In this document: piece by piece, positions 23,411 through 32,489 of the stretch
Layout: each line of letters begins with the position of its first letter
Numbering within the stretch: position 1 is the stretch's first letter
Assembly: GCF_004217135.1 (NCBI RefSeq)
Contig: NZ_SHKK01000001.1
Coordinates: 124,001-188,000, forward strand
Reading direction: 5' to 3'
Origin: Micromonospora violae
GTDB lineage: Bacteria > Actinomycetota > Actinomycetes > Mycobacteriales > Micromonosporaceae
DNA: 64,000 nt
Program-made: the position numbers and the translations under genes
The notes under the pieces: model-generated
What the model saw: the letters and a program-made list of their open reading frames with translations, nothing else
Database searches by the model: none
What the model was told of the DNA's origin: nothing

Positions 23411-25966
23411 GTGACGAGCCTGGACCAACCGGTCGACGTGCTGCTCAGCGACGGCAGCACCGTCCAGTTGCGACCGATCGACCCCGCCGACGCGCCGGGC
23501 ATCGTGGCGATGCACAGCCGGTTCTCCGAGCGCACCCGCTACCTGCGGTACTTCTCGCCGTACCCGCGCATCCCGGAACGCGATCTGGTCCGTTTCGTCA
23601 CCGTGGACCACCACGACCGGGAGGCGTTCGTGGTGTTGGCCGCCGACCAGATCGTCGCCGTCGGCCGGTACGAGCGGCTCGGCCCGCAGGCCCCCGAGGC
23701 GGAGGTGGCCTTCGTGGTGGAGGACGCCTACCAGGGTCGCGGCATCGGCTCGGTGCTGATGGAGCATCTGGCCGACGCGGCCCGCCGCAACGACATCATG
23801 AGCTTCGTCGCGGAGGTGCTGCCGGCCAACGGGACGATGCTGCGGGTCTTCGCCGACTTCGGCTACCAGGTCCAACGGGAGTACGCCGACGGCGTGGTCC
23901 ACCTGAGCTTCCCCATCGCGCCCACCGAGGCGAGCCTGGAGGTGCAGCGCGGCCGGGAGCACCGTACCGAGGCCCGCTCGATCGCCCGGCTGCTCGCCCC
24001 GCGCGGCATCGTCGTCTACGGTGCCAGCGCCACCGGCCAGGGCGTCGGCGCGGCGGTGCTCGGGCACCTGCGCGACGGCGGGTTCACCGGTGCGGTGGTG
24101 CCGGTGCATCCGAGCGCGTCGACCGTGGCGGGTCTGCCCGCGTACCCGTCGGCGGTGGACGCCGGTGCGCCGGTGGACCTGGCGGTGGTGGCGGTCCCGC
24201 CGGAGGCGGCGACCGCCGTGGTCGCCGACGCCGCCGCCGCGGGGGTGCACGGCCTGGTGGTCATCTCGGCCGGCTTCGCCGAGGCCGGCCCCGAGGGCGC
24301 GGCCACGCAGCGGGCGCTGGTCCGCGCGGCGCACGCGGCCGGAATGCGGGTCGTCGGCCCGAACTGTCTGGGCGTGGCGAACACCGACCCGACGGTACGC
24401 CTCAACGCCACCCTCGCCCCGGCGCTGCCGCCGGCCGGTCGGGTCGGCATCTTCAGTCAGTCCGGCGCGTTCGGGGTGGCGCTGCTCGCCGAGGCGGACC
24501 GGCGTGGCCTCGGATTGTCCAGCTTCGTCTCGGCCGGTAACCGGGCCGACGTCTCCGGCAACGACCTTCTGCAGTACTGGCAGGACGACCCCGGCACCGA
24601 CGTGATCATGCTTTATCTGGAGACCTTCGGGAACCCACGCAAGTTCGCCCGGCTGGCCCGGCGGATCGGCCGCGGCAAGCCCGTCGTCGCGCTCGCCTCA
24701 CCGGCCCGCCCACCCGGGGTCGGCGACGCCGCCGGGCCGGACGAGGTGGCGGTGGCCGCGCTCTTCGCCCAGTCCGGGGTGATCCGGGTGGACACCGTGC
24801 CGGAGCTGCTCGACGTGGGTGTGCTGCTGGCCAACCAGCCGTTGCCGGCCGGCGGCCGGGTCGGTGTGGTCGGCAACTCCTCGGCCCTCACCGGGCTCGC
24901 CGCGACCGCCTGTCTCGGGCACGGCCTCGACGTGGCCGACGGTTACCCGCGCGACGTCGGGCCGAGCGCCGGCGCCGCCGAGTTCGCCGCCGCTCTCGCC
25001 GAGACGGCCGCCGACGATCGGGTGGACGCCCTGGTGGTGGTCTTCGCGCCACCGCTACCCGGCCAGCTGACCGAGGTGGACGCCGACGTGACCGCCGCGC
25101 TGCCGGCCGCCCTCGCGCTGGGCAAGCCGACTGTGGCGACGTTCCTGGTCGGGCGGCTACCGCCGGGGGTGCCGGCGTACGGCGGCGTGGAGGAGGCGGT
25201 CCGGGCGCTCGCCCGCGCACACCGGTACGCCGAGTGGCTCCGCCGCCCGCCCGGAGTGGCACCGGAGTTGCCCGACCTCGACCTGGCTGCCGCACAGGCC
25301 GCGCTCCGGGCCGACGCCACCGACCCCGGTGCGCTGCTGGCCGCGTACGGCATCGACGTGGTGGCCTCGGTGCCCGTCGACTCGGTCGACGCGGCGGTCG
25401 ACGCGGCGGCGCGGCTGGGCTTCCCGGTGGCGCTCAAGGCGGCCGCCCCCGGGCTGCGGCACCGGCTCGACCTCGGCGCGGTGCGGCTCGACCTGGCCGA
25501 CGAGCCGACCCTCCGTCGCGCGTACGCCGACGTGGCGGCGACCTTCGGCCCGGACGCGCTGGTCCAGCCGATGGTTCCACCCGGGGTGGCGTGCGTGGTG
25601 GAGGTGGTGGAGGACCCCGCGTTCGGGCCGGTGGTCGGCTTCGGTCTCGGTGGGGTCGCCACCGAACTGCTCGGCGATCGGGCCTGGCGGGCGGTGCCGC
25701 TGACCGACCGGGACGCGGCCGAGTTGGTCGACGAACCCCGGGCGGCGCCGTTGCTGCGCGGGCACCGGGGCGCCGCGCCGGTCGACCGGGCGGCCCTCGC
25801 CGATCTGCTGCTGCGGGTGGGTCAGCTCGCCGACGAACAGCCCCGGGTGCGATCGCTGACCCTCAACCCGGTTCTCGCCCGCCCGGACGGCATCTCGGTC
25901 CTGCACGCCCACGTCGGGGTGGGGGGCGTGGCCGCCCGCCCGGACACCGGCCCCCGCCGCCTGTGA
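23411..25966 (+). CDS. GNAT-NDP-forming acyl-CoA synthetase fusion (Pat-like protein acetyltransferase)
   Basis: An 851-residue fusion. Residues about 10-170 are a GNAT N-acetyltransferase with acetyl-CoA motif QGRGIGSVLMEHL near 115. Residues about 195-670 are an NDP-forming acyl-CoA synthetase-like part: CoA-binding Rossmann (GIVVYGASATGQGVG), FSQSGAFGVALLAEADRRG and ligase-CoA domains. An ATP-grasp-like domain ends the protein (PVALKAAAPGLRHRLDLGAV, VGFGLGGV). Proteins with this composition (Pat of Salmonella, PatA of Streptomyces) acetylate acetyl-CoA synthetase; here the GNAT is N-terminal, the reverse of Salmonella Pat. GTG 23411 follows acuC closely, so co-expression is likely. Confidence 0.9.
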   Translation: MTSLDQPVDVLLSDGSTVQLRPIDPADAPGIVAMHSRFSERTRYLRYFSPYPRIPERDLVRFVTVDHHDREAFVVLAADQIVAVGRYERLGPQAPEAEVAFVVEDAYQGRGIGSVLMEHLADAARRNDIMSFVAEVLPANGTMLRVFADFGYQVQREYADGVVHLSFPIAPTEASLEVQRGREHRTEARSIARLLAPRGIVVYGASATGQGVGAAVLGHLRDGGFTGAVVPVHPSASTVAGLPAYPSAVDAGAPVDLAVVAVPPEAATAVVADAAAAGVHGLVVISAGFAEAGPEGAATQRALVRAAHAAGMRVVGPNCLGVANTDPTVRLNATLAPALPPAGRVGIFSQSGAFGVALLAEADRRGLGLSSFVSAGNRADVSGNDLLQYWQDDPGTDVIMLYLETFGNPRKFARLARRIGRGKPVVALASPARPPGVGDAAGPDEVAVAALFAQSGVIRVDTVPELLDVGVLLANQPLPAGGRVGVVGNSSALTGLAATACLGHGLDVADGYPRDVGPSAGAAEFAAALAETAADDRVDALVVVFAPPLPGQLTEVDADVTAALPAALALGKPTVATFLVGRLPPGVPAYGGVEEAVRALARAHRYAEWLRRPPGVAPELPDLDLAAAQAALRADATDPGALLAAYGIDVVASVPVDSVDAAVDAAARLGFPVALKAAAPGLRHRLDLGAVRLDLADEPTLRRAYADVAATFGPDALVQPMVPPGVACVVEVVEDPAFGPVVGFGLGGVATELLGDRAWRAVPLTDRDAAELVDEPRAAPLLRGHRGAAPVDRAALADLLLRVGQLADEQPRVRSLTLNPVLARPDGISVLHAHVGVGGVAARPDTGPRRL

Positions 25967-25976
25967 GCCTGCCCGG

Positions 25977-26384
25977 TCAGGCGCGGCTGGAGATCTGCTG
26001 GACGCCCCAGGTGTTGCCGTCCGGGTCGGCGAAGAAGACGAAGCCGACGTTGTCCAGCGGATCCGGCACCGGCCGGGGGTTCTGACCCACCACCTGGATC
26101 TCGCTGACCTCCACACCCCGCCCGACCAACTCCTCGTGGGCCCGTTTCAGGTCGGGCACCACCAGTTGCAGGCCCTTGAGCGATCCGGGCGGCATCTGCG
26201 GTACGACGCCCTTACCGATCACGATGGAGCAGCCGGAGCCGGGCGGGGTCAGCTGGACGATGCGCGCCTCGTCGCTGATCACCGTGTCGTGGTCCACCGT
26301 GAAGCCGAGCTGGTCGGCGTAGAACGTCTTCGCCCGGTCCACATCGGAGACCGGCACGATCACCACTTCCAGGGTCCAGTTCAC
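25977..26384 (-). CDS. VOC-family (glyoxalase-like) protein
   Basis: A 135-residue single vicinal-oxygen-chelate protein: VNWTLEVVIVPVSDVDRAKTFYADQLGF at the N-terminus and the second half-fold ending FVFFADPDGNTWGVQQI. Metal-binding dioxygenases and glyoxalases share this fold, but many stand-alone members have no known substrate. GTG at 26382-26384 is chosen with AGGAG upstream; the longer frame to 26435 is rejected. Lies downstream of the sigma-factor terminator hairpin and is convergent with the acetyltransferase fusion. Confidence 0.88.
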   Translation of the reverse strand: MNWTLEVVIVPVSDVDRAKTFYADQLGFTVDHDTVISDEARIVQLTPPGSGCSIVIGKGVVPQMPPGSLKGLQLVVPDLKRAHEELVGRGVEVSEIQVVGQNPRPVPDPLDNVGFVFFADPDGNTWGVQQISSRA

Positions 26385-26443
26385 GGCCGGTCTCCTCGCG
26401 TCGCCGGTCAGCGCATAGGTGTTCCAGTCAACCATCCCGACAG

Positions 26444-26480
26444 CACGGAAGGCCCCGGCGAACCGCCGGGGCCTTCCGTG
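26444..26480 (-). terminator. Terminator of the sigma factor gene
   Basis: A perfect 17-bp inverted repeat (26444-26460 and 26464-26480) with a minimal loop lies 12 bp after the stop of the HrdB-like sigma gene and before the VOC gene start. Confidence 0.85.
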
Positions 26481-26492
26481 GGAACCGGTGCG

Positions 26493-27509
26493 TCAGCAGG
26501 CGTACGCCTCCAGGCGCTGGGCCCGCTCCGGGGCGCGCAGCTTCAACAACGTCACCTTCTCGATCTGCCGAATCCGCTCCCGGGACAGGCCGAACTCCCG
26601 GCCGACCTCGTCCAGGGTGCGCTGCCGGCCGTCATCCAGCCCGAACCGGAGCCGGATGACCGCCTGCTCCCGCTGGGACAGGGTGGAGAGCACGATGCTG
26701 ACCTCGTTGCGCAGCTCGCCCTGGGCGGCGGCGTCGCCCGGCTCGGTACGCGGGTCCACCGAGGCCACGAAGTCGCCGAGCGCGCTCTCACCGTCGTCGC
26801 CGACGGCCTGGTCCAGGCTGACCGGCTCCCGGTCGTAGGAGATCAGCTCGATGACCTGGATCTCGGGGATCTCCAGCGCGCGGGCGACCTCGGCAACCGT
26901 CGGTTCGCGGCCCAACGTCACCGCCAGTTCGCGGCGGGCCCGGACCATCCGGTTGACCTGCTCGACCATGTGCACCGGAATGCGGATGGTGCGGGCCTGG
27001 TCGGCCATGGCGCGGGTGATGGCCTGCCGGATCCACCAGGTGGCGTACGTGGAGAACTTGTAACCCTTGGCGTAGTCGAACTTCTCCACCGCCCGGATCA
27101 GGCCGAGGTTGCCCTCCTGGATCAGGTCGAGGAACGCCATGCCACGGCCGGTGTAGCGCTTGGCGATGCTGACCACCAGCCGCAGGTTCGCCTCCAGCAG
27201 GTGGTCCTTGGCCGCCCGCCCCTCGGCGACGATCAGCTCCAGGTCGGCTCGCAGCTCCGCGGAGACCGGGGTGCAGGTGGCGAGCTTCTCGTCGGCGAAC
27301 AGGCCAGCCTCGATGCGCCGTGCCAGGTCGACCTCCTGCGCGGCGGTCAGCAACTTCGTCCGGCCAATTCCGTTGAGGTAGGCCCGGACCAGGTCGGTGG
27401 AGATGCCGCGCTCGTCGGTGGCGTCCAGGTCGACCAGGGTCTCAGAGGCCCCGTCAGTGTCGGTCGTGGTGGCCGGGCGCGTCCGGTGTTCCGTCATCTG
27501 CAGGACCAT
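26493..27509 (-). CDS. HrdB-like group 2 sigma-70 factor
   Basis: A 338-residue non-essential-type sigma factor with regions 1.2, 2, 3 and 4 but without the long N-terminal extension of the principal factor. Landmarks: [31 protein letters not shown] (1.2), [24 protein letters not shown] and [19 protein letters not shown] (2.1-2.4), [16 protein letters not shown] (3), [30 protein letters not shown] (4.2). Region 2.4 is almost identical to HrdB at 39612-41213, so promoter preferences should overlap. ATG at 27507-27509 with GGGGAG upstream is preferred over the later ATG 27497. Divergent from the Spo0M gene. Confidence 0.93.
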   Translation of the reverse strand: MVLQMTEHRTRPATTTDTDGASETLVDLDATDERGISTDLVRAYLNGIGRTKLLTAAQEVDLARRIEAGLFADEKLATCTPVSAELRADLELIVAEGRAAKDHLLEANLRLVVSIAKRYTGRGMAFLDLIQEGNLGLIRAVEKFDYAKGYKFSTYATWWIRQAITRAMADQARTIRIPVHMVEQVNRMVRARRELAVTLGREPTVAEVARALEIPEIQVIELISYDREPVSLDQAVGDDGESALGDFVASVDPRTEPGDAAAQGELRNEVSIVLSTLSQREQAVIRLRFGLDDGRQRTLDEVGREFGLSRERIRQIEKVTLLKLRAPERAQRLEAYAC

Positions 27510-27740
27510 CTCTATCTCCCCGTTTCCACGTCTGTGCCGCGTTCCCGGCCCAGCGGTGCCGGTGTGACAAACAGCTTGGCGGGCAGGGCGTAAAACGGGA
27601 GTGAGGCGATCGGGCACCCGACAGGAATTGGGTCGGATCGCTGGTGCGGTGTGTCGTCCCGCTGTGTGGTTGCCCGCCCCGGCTACCTTGCGGACGGTTG
27701 GCCACCTCTGGTCGGCTGCGGACGACAGATGGAGGACGGT

Positions 27741-28529
27741 GTGGTCTTCAAGCGGCTCATGAAGGCGATGGGCGTCGGTGGCCCGTCGGTGGAGACGGTG
27801 CTGGCCAACCCGAACTGCCGCCCGGGCGGTCAGCTGGAGGGCCGCATCCAGGTGTTGGGCGGCGACCACCAGGTCGACATCGACCACGTCGCCCTCGCCC
27901 TGGTCACCCGGGTCGAGGTCGAGAGCGGCGACAACGACTACGACACCACTCAGGAGTTCCACCGCCAGCCGGTCACCGGCGCGTTCCGGCTGGAGCCGGG
28001 GCAGCGCTACGACATCCCGTTCCGCTTCGACGTGCCGTGGGAGACACCGGTCACCGAGCTGTACGGGCAGCGCCTGCACGGAATGACGATGGGCCTGCGT
28101 ACCGAGCTGGAGGTCGCCCGCGCGGTCGACAAGGGTGACCTGGACGCGGTGTCGGTGCACCCGCTGCCGGCGCAGGAACGACTACTGGACGCGTTGCTGC
28201 GGCTGGGCTTCCGGTTCGCCCGCGCCGATGTGGAGCGCGGTCACATCTACGGCGTACACCAGACGTTGCCGTTCTACCAGGAGATCGAGTTCAACCCGGC
28301 GCCGCAGTACGCGCGTTCGATCAACCAGTTGGAGGTCACCTTCATCGCCGACGCGCGGCAGATGCAGGTGGTGCTGGAGGTCGACAAGCGCGGTGGGGTC
28401 TTCACCGAGGGCCGGGACGCCTTCGGCCGGTTCACTGTCGATTACGCGACCGCCGACCGCACCGACTGGACCGCCGAGCTCGACAACTGGCTGCGCCAGT
28501 CCCTAACCCGCCGAGGCCTCTTCTCCTGA
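27741..28529 (+). CDS. Spo0M-like sporulation-control protein
   Basis: A 262-residue cytosolic protein of the Spo0M/SpoOM family, an arrestin-like beta fold. Landmarks: [21 protein letters not shown] at the start, [34 protein letters not shown], and GLFS near the C-terminus. Spo0M in Bacillus affects sporulation and cell-cycle proteins; the actinobacterial role is unclear. GTG at 27741 fits because GGAGGA precedes it; an ATG at 27729 in the same frame is less well placed. Confidence 0.9.
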   Translation: MVFKRLMKAMGVGGPSVETVLANPNCRPGGQLEGRIQVLGGDHQVDIDHVALALVTRVEVESGDNDYDTTQEFHRQPVTGAFRLEPGQRYDIPFRFDVPWETPVTELYGQRLHGMTMGLRTELEVARAVDKGDLDAVSVHPLPAQERLLDALLRLGFRFARADVERGHIYGVHQTLPFYQEIEFNPAPQYARSINQLEVTFIADARQMQVVLEVDKRGGVFTEGRDAFGRFTVDYATADRTDWTAELDNWLRQSLTRRGLFS

Positions 28530-28560
28530 CCCCACCCCACCCCACCCCATCGGCCTGCCC

Positions 28561-28622
28561 CGGTGATCAAGAGGTTTGCGTCATACCGAGCCCGAATCCT
28601 GACGCAAACCTCTTGATCACCG
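28561..28622. terminator. Perfect 23-bp palindrome, terminator-like
   Basis: Arms 28561-28583 and 28600-28622 are perfect reverse complements around a 16-nt loop. It lies between the convergent Spo0M and dtd genes. The stem is long, partly AT-containing and bounded by TGATCA, unlike the GC-only hairpins elsewhere, so it may belong to a dispersed repeat family as well as stop transcription. Confidence 0.75.
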
Positions 28623-28631
28623 CTGTTGTCC

Positions 28632-29054
28632 CTAGAGGTCCAGGAGGAGGGTCTGGGGGCCGATGTTCTGGCTCTCCACGAGCATGTGGGCGCGGAAGCG
28701 GCCGGTCTCGACCTTGGCGCCTCGTTCACGTAGCGCGTCGACGACAGCTGTCACCAGTGGTTCGGCCACCTCGGCGGGGGCGGCCGCCGTCCAGCTCGGG
28801 CGGCGGCCCTTGCGGGCGTCGCCGTAGAGGGTGAACTGGCTGACCACCAGGATCGGCGCCCCTAGGTCGGCCGCCGACCGCTCGCCGTCCAGAATGCGGA
28901 GCTCGTGCACCTTGCGGGCCATCGTCTGAGCGGTCTGCGCGGTGTCGGTGTGGGTCACCCCGAGCAGCACCAGCAGGCCGTTCTCGATCGCGCCGACCAC
29001 CTCGCCGTCCACCGTCACACTCGCCCGCCCGACGGTCTGCACCACGGCACGCAT
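28632..29054 (-). CDS. dtd: D-aminoacyl-tRNA deacylase
   Basis: A 140-residue homodimeric enzyme that removes D-amino acids (and mischarged glycine) from tRNA. The family signatures are present: [21 protein letters not shown] at the start, [18 protein letters not shown] (the SQxTL active site) and [15 protein letters not shown] near the end, where the cross-subunit GP motif sits. Length is standard. Followed by the methyltransferase gene on the same strand, 55 bp upstream in the transcript direction. Confidence 0.96.
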   Translation of the reverse strand: MRAVVQTVGRASVTVDGEVVGAIENGLLVLLGVTHTDTAQTAQTMARKVHELRILDGERSAADLGAPILVVSQFTLYGDARKGRRPSWTAAAPAEVAEPLVTAVVDALRERGAKVETGRFRAHMLVESQNIGPQTLLLDL

Positions 29055-29109
29055 CAGTCGACCGCCGCCGGGATCGCTGCCGAGCCGGCCACCGGGCCCA
29101 CCGCCGGCA

Positions 29110-30594
29110 TCAGGCGCTCACCGGCTCGATGAAGCCGCGCTCCACCAGGTGCGCCACGATCGGGCCGGCGGCCTCGGCCATCTCGTCGGGCTCGACGTCG
29201 TGCGCCGCGGCGAGCAGGGCGAGCTGGTCGCGCAGCGGCAACCGGCCGTCTGCCCCGCCGACCAGCGCCAGTACCAGCGGGTCGATCTCCTCGGTCCAGC
29301 GCAGGCCGTGCGGCATCGCGAGGACCTGCCGGTCCACCCCCCAGCCCTCGTCGCCCATGGTGGCCTCCTGCCGCAGTTGCAGGCCCTCGGCGGCCCGGTA
29401 GCGCTCGGCGAGCAACGCTTCGGTGTCGCGTACCCGGAGAAAGTCCTGGCGGTCGAACCAGGCGGCGACCTGGTCACCCAGCGGTGGCTGCACCTGCTGG
29501 CGCAGATCCTCCACGCGGACCACCGGGTCGGCGTGGCCGCCCCGGCGCAGCGACACGATGCCGAAGCCGATCCCCTCCACCTTGTGCGCGTCGAACCAGT
29601 CCAGCCAGGCGGCCATCCGCTGCGGGTCGGCGGTCTCGCCGACGTCGGTGAGCCACAGGTCGACGTACGCCATCGGATCGGCCACCTCGCGCTGGATCAC
29701 CCAGGCGTCCAGGCCGGTCCCGGCGAACCAGCCGGCCACCCGCTCGTCCCACTCCTCACCGGCGACGTGCACCCAGTTCGCCAGGTACTGCATGGTGCCA
29801 CCCTCGGTGAGCAGGCCGGGGGCGGCGGCGGCCAGCTCGGCGCCGATCGCGTCACCGACCCGGCCCGAGTCGCGGTAGACGTGCGTGGTCGTACCCGGGC
29901 CGACCACGAACGGCGGGTTGCTCACCACCAGGTCGAACCGACGCCCGGCCACCGGGGCGACCAGGTCGCCACGGAGCAGCTCCCAGTCCTGACCGTTGAG
30001 GGCGGCGGTGGTCGCGGCGAAGCGCAACGCCCGCTCGGACAGGTCGGTGGCGGTCACGGACCTGGCGTGGGTGGCCAGGTGCAGAGCCTGGACGCCGGAG
30101 CCGGTGCCCAGGTCCAGCGCGGTGTCGACCGGCCGGCGCATGGTCGCGCCGATCAGCGTGTGGGTCGCCCCGCCGATGCCGAGGACGTGCTCGGCGTGCA
30201 ACGGGAGACCCGGCCGGGCACTCGCCGGCACGTCGGCGAGCACCCACCAGTCGTCCCCGTACGGCTCCAGGTCGACGCCGGCGCGCAGGCCACCGCCGTA
30301 CCGCTCGACCAGCCCGCCGGTCAGCGCCTCCGCCAGGCTCAGAGGTACCAGCGCGGCGGCCACCGCCGCCTCCGGCTCGGTCTGGTCGCAGATGAACACC
30401 CGGATCAGGGTGCCGAGCGGGTCGCCGTCCTCGGTGGCGCGCAGCGCGGCCCGATAGTCGTTGCGGGCGACCGCGGCGGTCGCCTGCGCGCCCAGCCTCT
30501 CGGCGATGCCGTGGCTGGTGAAGCCGGTCTGGACCAGCGCGGTGCGCAGCGCGTCGACGCCGGCGGGGGAGAGCAGCATGTCGTGTTCGTCCAC
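29110..30594 (-). CDS. SAM-dependent methyltransferase (HemK-like NPPF type)
   Basis: A 494-residue methyltransferase with a central SAM-binding domain: [18 protein letters not shown] at about 160-177 and catalytic NPPF in [11 protein letters not shown] at about 225. NPPF/NPPY enzymes methylate amides or amino groups (glutamine in release factors, adenine in nucleic acids), so the substrate is a planar NH2 group. The N-terminal 130 residues and C-terminal 200 residues are family-specific (DUF7059-like), with no transmembrane part. ATG at 30592-30594. The next gene on this strand is dtd, so both may be co-transcribed. Confidence 0.85.
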   Translation of the reverse strand: MDEHDMLLSPAGVDALRTALVQTGFTSHGIAERLGAQATAAVARNDYRAALRATEDGDPLGTLIRVFICDQTEPEAAVAAALVPLSLAEALTGGLVERYGGGLRAGVDLEPYGDDWWVLADVPASARPGLPLHAEHVLGIGGATHTLIGATMRRPVDTALDLGTGSGVQALHLATHARSVTATDLSERALRFAATTAALNGQDWELLRGDLVAPVAGRRFDLVVSNPPFVVGPGTTTHVYRDSGRVGDAIGAELAAAAPGLLTEGGTMQYLANWVHVAGEEWDERVAGWFAGTGLDAWVIQREVADPMAYVDLWLTDVGETADPQRMAAWLDWFDAHKVEGIGFGIVSLRRGGHADPVVRVEDLRQQVQPPLGDQVAAWFDRQDFLRVRDTEALLAERYRAAEGLQLRQEATMGDEGWGVDRQVLAMPHGLRWTEEIDPLVLALVGGADGRLPLRDQLALLAAAHDVEPDEMAEAAGPIVAHLVERGFIEPVSA

Positions 30595-30698
30595 CCCGAC
30601 ATCCTGCCCTCCGTGGCGTCCCGGGTCAGCGGCACCCGCCGGTAGGTGTCGGAGCGTCGGTGCCCGCCCGGATCGGCGTGCGAGGCAGGATGGTGCGC

Positions 30699-31274
30699 AT
30701 GACCCTCGTACTGCCCATCGACCCGGAGGCCAACCAGCTGCTGGAGCGCAGCCCGCTGGCCCTGCTCCTCGGCATGGTCCTCGACCAGCAGGTGCCGATG
30801 GAGAAGGCGTTCTCCTCGCCGTACGTGCTCGCCCAGCGGCTCGGCCATGAGCTGGACGCGACGGAGCTGGCCGGGTACGACCCGGAGGCGCTGGTCGCGC
30901 TCTTCGCCCAGCCGCCCGCGCTGCACCGGTTTCCGAAGGCCATGGCGGCGCGGGTGCAGGAGGTCTGCCAGGTGCTGGTGGAGCGCTACGACGGGGACGC
31001 GGCGCTGCTCTGGGCCGAGGTCGCCGACGGGCCGGAGCTGCTGCGTCGGGTCTCCGCGCTGCCCGGCTTCGGCAAGCAGAAGGCGCAGATCTTCGTGGCC
31101 CTGCTCGGCAAGCGGTTCGGGGTGACCCCGCAGGACTGGCGGAAGGCGGCCGGGGACTACGGCGACCCGGGCGCGTACCGGTCGGTGGCCGACGTCACCG
31201 ACGCCGACTCGCTGCGCCGGGTGCGGGAGTTCAAGCAGCAGATGAAGGCGGCGGCGAAGGCTGCGAAGGGCTGA
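30699..31274 (+). CDS. HhH-GPD base-excision repair protein
   Basis: A 191-residue small DNA glycosylase-like protein. ALLLGMVLDQQVPMEKAF resembles the start of the HhH-GPD domain, and RVSALPGFGKQKAQIFVALLGKRFG is the helix-hairpin-helix; the following GD in AAGDYGDPGAY could supply the catalytic-type Asp. A C-terminal AKAAKG tail is basic. ATG 30699 is preferred (MTLVLPIDPE) over ATG 30690. Substrate lesion unknown. It is divergent from the methyltransferase and its stop nearly meets that of the convergent antitoxin gene. Confidence 0.88.
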   Translation: MTLVLPIDPEANQLLERSPLALLLGMVLDQQVPMEKAFSSPYVLAQRLGHELDATELAGYDPEALVALFAQPPALHRFPKAMAARVQEVCQVLVERYDGDAALLWAEVADGPELLRRVSALPGFGKQKAQIFVALLGKRFGVTPQDWRKAAGDYGDPGAYRSVADVTDADSLRRVREFKQQMKAAAKAAKG

Positions 31275-31277
31275 CGC

Positions 31278-31589
31278 TCAGGCGGCGGTGGGGTGCGCCA
31301 GCGAGGCCAGCGCGCGCCGGACGTCGGCCAGCGAAACGGTCGCCGAGTCGTCCAGGTCGGCCAGGCCGGCCTCGATCCACTGGCGCATCAGCGTGGTGAC
31401 GCCGATGCCCCGGGCGTCGGCGGCGGCGCGGACCCGCTCGTAGGTGTCCAGCGGCAACCGCACCGAGCGGCTCACCATCGGCACGTCGCTGTCGGGGGTG
31501 GGCAGCTCCGCCGCCGGGCTCTCGTCGATCAGCTCGGCGATCCGGTCGCCGCCGCCGTGGAACTGCTTGGTCGCGTCGTTACGGTGCAT
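31278..31589 (-). CDS. RHH-type antitoxin
   Basis: A 103-residue protein. Its middle carries a ribbon-helix-helix motif, SRSVRLPLDTYERVRAAADARGIGVTTLMRQWIEAGL, typical of CopG/BrnA-like antitoxins that bind DNA and neutralise a partner toxin. ATG at 31587-31589 sits eight bases after AGGAGG; GTG 31595 is an alternative. The gene starts 13 bp after the toxin-like gene, i.e. the toxin-first order seen for BrnT-BrnA and several other families. Confidence 0.82.
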   Translation of the reverse strand: MHRNDATKQFHGGGDRIAELIDESPAAELPTPDSDVPMVSRSVRLPLDTYERVRAAADARGIGVTTLMRQWIEAGLADLDDSATVSLADVRRALASLAHPTAA

Positions 31590-31602
31590 CGTCACGGCCT
31601 CC

Positions 31603-31917
31603 TCATCGGCGAGATCTCCGCACGGCCTCGTCGTAGCGCTTGGACTCGATGTCGCTCAGCTCGCGGGCGGAGAGGATGTCCCAGTCGTTGTCGGTGCCAT
31701 CGGCCTGGGCGAGCAGCACCGCCAGCCGGCGGCCCCTCCGGGCGGCGGCGTAGACCACCATCACGTCGTCGCCCAGATGGCGGATGACCCGTCGGGCGCT
31801 GTGCAGCGCCTCCCAGACTTCCCCGGGTGTGACGTCGTAGACCCTCAGGTTGGCCAACGCCTCGTCGGTGAAGCTGAACCTGCTGCCCACAGGCGGAGCG
31901 TACCACGCGCGTAACAC
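31603..31917 (-). CDS. Putative BrnT/DUF4258-like toxin
   Basis: A 104-residue (or 95 from GTG 31890) protein. The core reads RFSFTDEALANLRVYDVTPGEVWEALHSARRVIRHLG, then VVYAAARRGRRLAVLLA and DWDILSARELSDIESKRYDEA. The ISARE-like ending before a Glu/Tyr helix resembles BrnT ribonuclease toxins, and the whole fits a RelE-like fold. Partnered with the RHH antitoxin that follows. No clear ribosome site for either start. Family assignment is by pattern only and needs a structural search. Confidence 0.65.
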   Translation of the reverse strand: MLRAWYAPPVGSRFSFTDEALANLRVYDVTPGEVWEALHSARRVIRHLGDDVMVVYAAARRGRRLAVLLAQADGTDNDWDILSARELSDIESKRYDEAVRRSRR

Positions 31918-31993
31918 GCGACGGGATGACGTGAAGTTCGCTGATCAGGGGCCTGCGGTGACAGGATGAGGCGTAACCCCCTCGAGGAGGTCC

Positions 31994-32353
31994 ATGGTGA
32001 AGCGTCAGGCGTACCAGCCGATTCTGATCACCGACGCCTCGCGCAGCCAGGACGATCAGCTCAACAGTCGCCAGCGCCGCTATGTCCTGATGATGGGCAT
32101 CCGGGTGTTGTGCATCATCGTCGGCGCGATTCTGGTCGGTGCGAACGCCCCAATGCTCTGGCTCTGGCTGCCGCTGTGCGGCCTCGGCATGGTGCTCATC
32201 CCCTGGCTGGCCGTGCTGCTGGCCAACGACCGGCCGCCGAAGGAGCAGCACCGGCTGGCCAACCGGTTCCACCCCAGCCAACGGGACGACACCCCGCCGA
32301 TGAGCCTCACCGCCGAGGCGCGGCCGCACAAGGTCATCGACGTCGAACCCTGA
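31994..32353 (+). CDS. DUF3099 membrane protein
   Basis: A 119-residue protein with two membrane helices at about 31-50 and 54-77 and a cytoplasmic tail (ANDRPPKEQHRL). DUF3099 is an actinobacterial family without known function. ATG has a strong CGAGGAGGT ribosome site. Its stop codon TGA (32351-32353) lies inside the left arm of the duplicated terminator hairpin at 32343-32376, so the IS insertion left the coding sequence untouched. Confidence 0.88.
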   Translation: MVKRQAYQPILITDASRSQDDQLNSRQRRYVLMMGIRVLCIIVGAILVGANAPMLWLWLPLCGLGMVLIPWLAVLLANDRPPKEQHRLANRFHPSQRDDTPPMSLTAEARPHKVIDVEP

Positions 32354-32376
32354 CCCGCGAGCGGGTCAGGGTTCGC
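32343..32376. repeat. 34-bp direct repeat, left copy (terminator hairpin)
   Basis: Identical to 33956-33989. It comprises a 32-nt palindrome with 15-bp arms and a GA centre, plus one flanking base on each side. It functions plausibly as the terminator of DUF3099, and its duplicate on the other side of the IS terminates the psuG-kinase operon. It looks like an unusually long target-site duplication. Confidence 0.9.
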
Positions 32377-32430
32377 CTCGTGTTTTGACCATCGAGGGGA
32401 TTCGTGGTGGTCGAGGTCTAGCGGAATGGG

Positions 32431-32488
32431 GAGGACCCTGTCCATGATCTGAGTTCTCACACAAAGATCATCAATGGGCAGGGTCCTC
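32431..32488 (+). promoter_or_regulatory. Hairpin over transposase ribosome site
   Basis: Arms 32431-32450 and 32465-32488 form about 20 bp of stem with a 4-nt bulge and a 14-nt loop (32451-32464). The right arm contains GGGCAGGG, the only purine-rich ribosome-site candidate before the ATG at 32490, so the fold would hide it. Such hairpins limit transposase made from read-through transcripts. Confidence 0.65.
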
Positions 32489-32489
32489 G

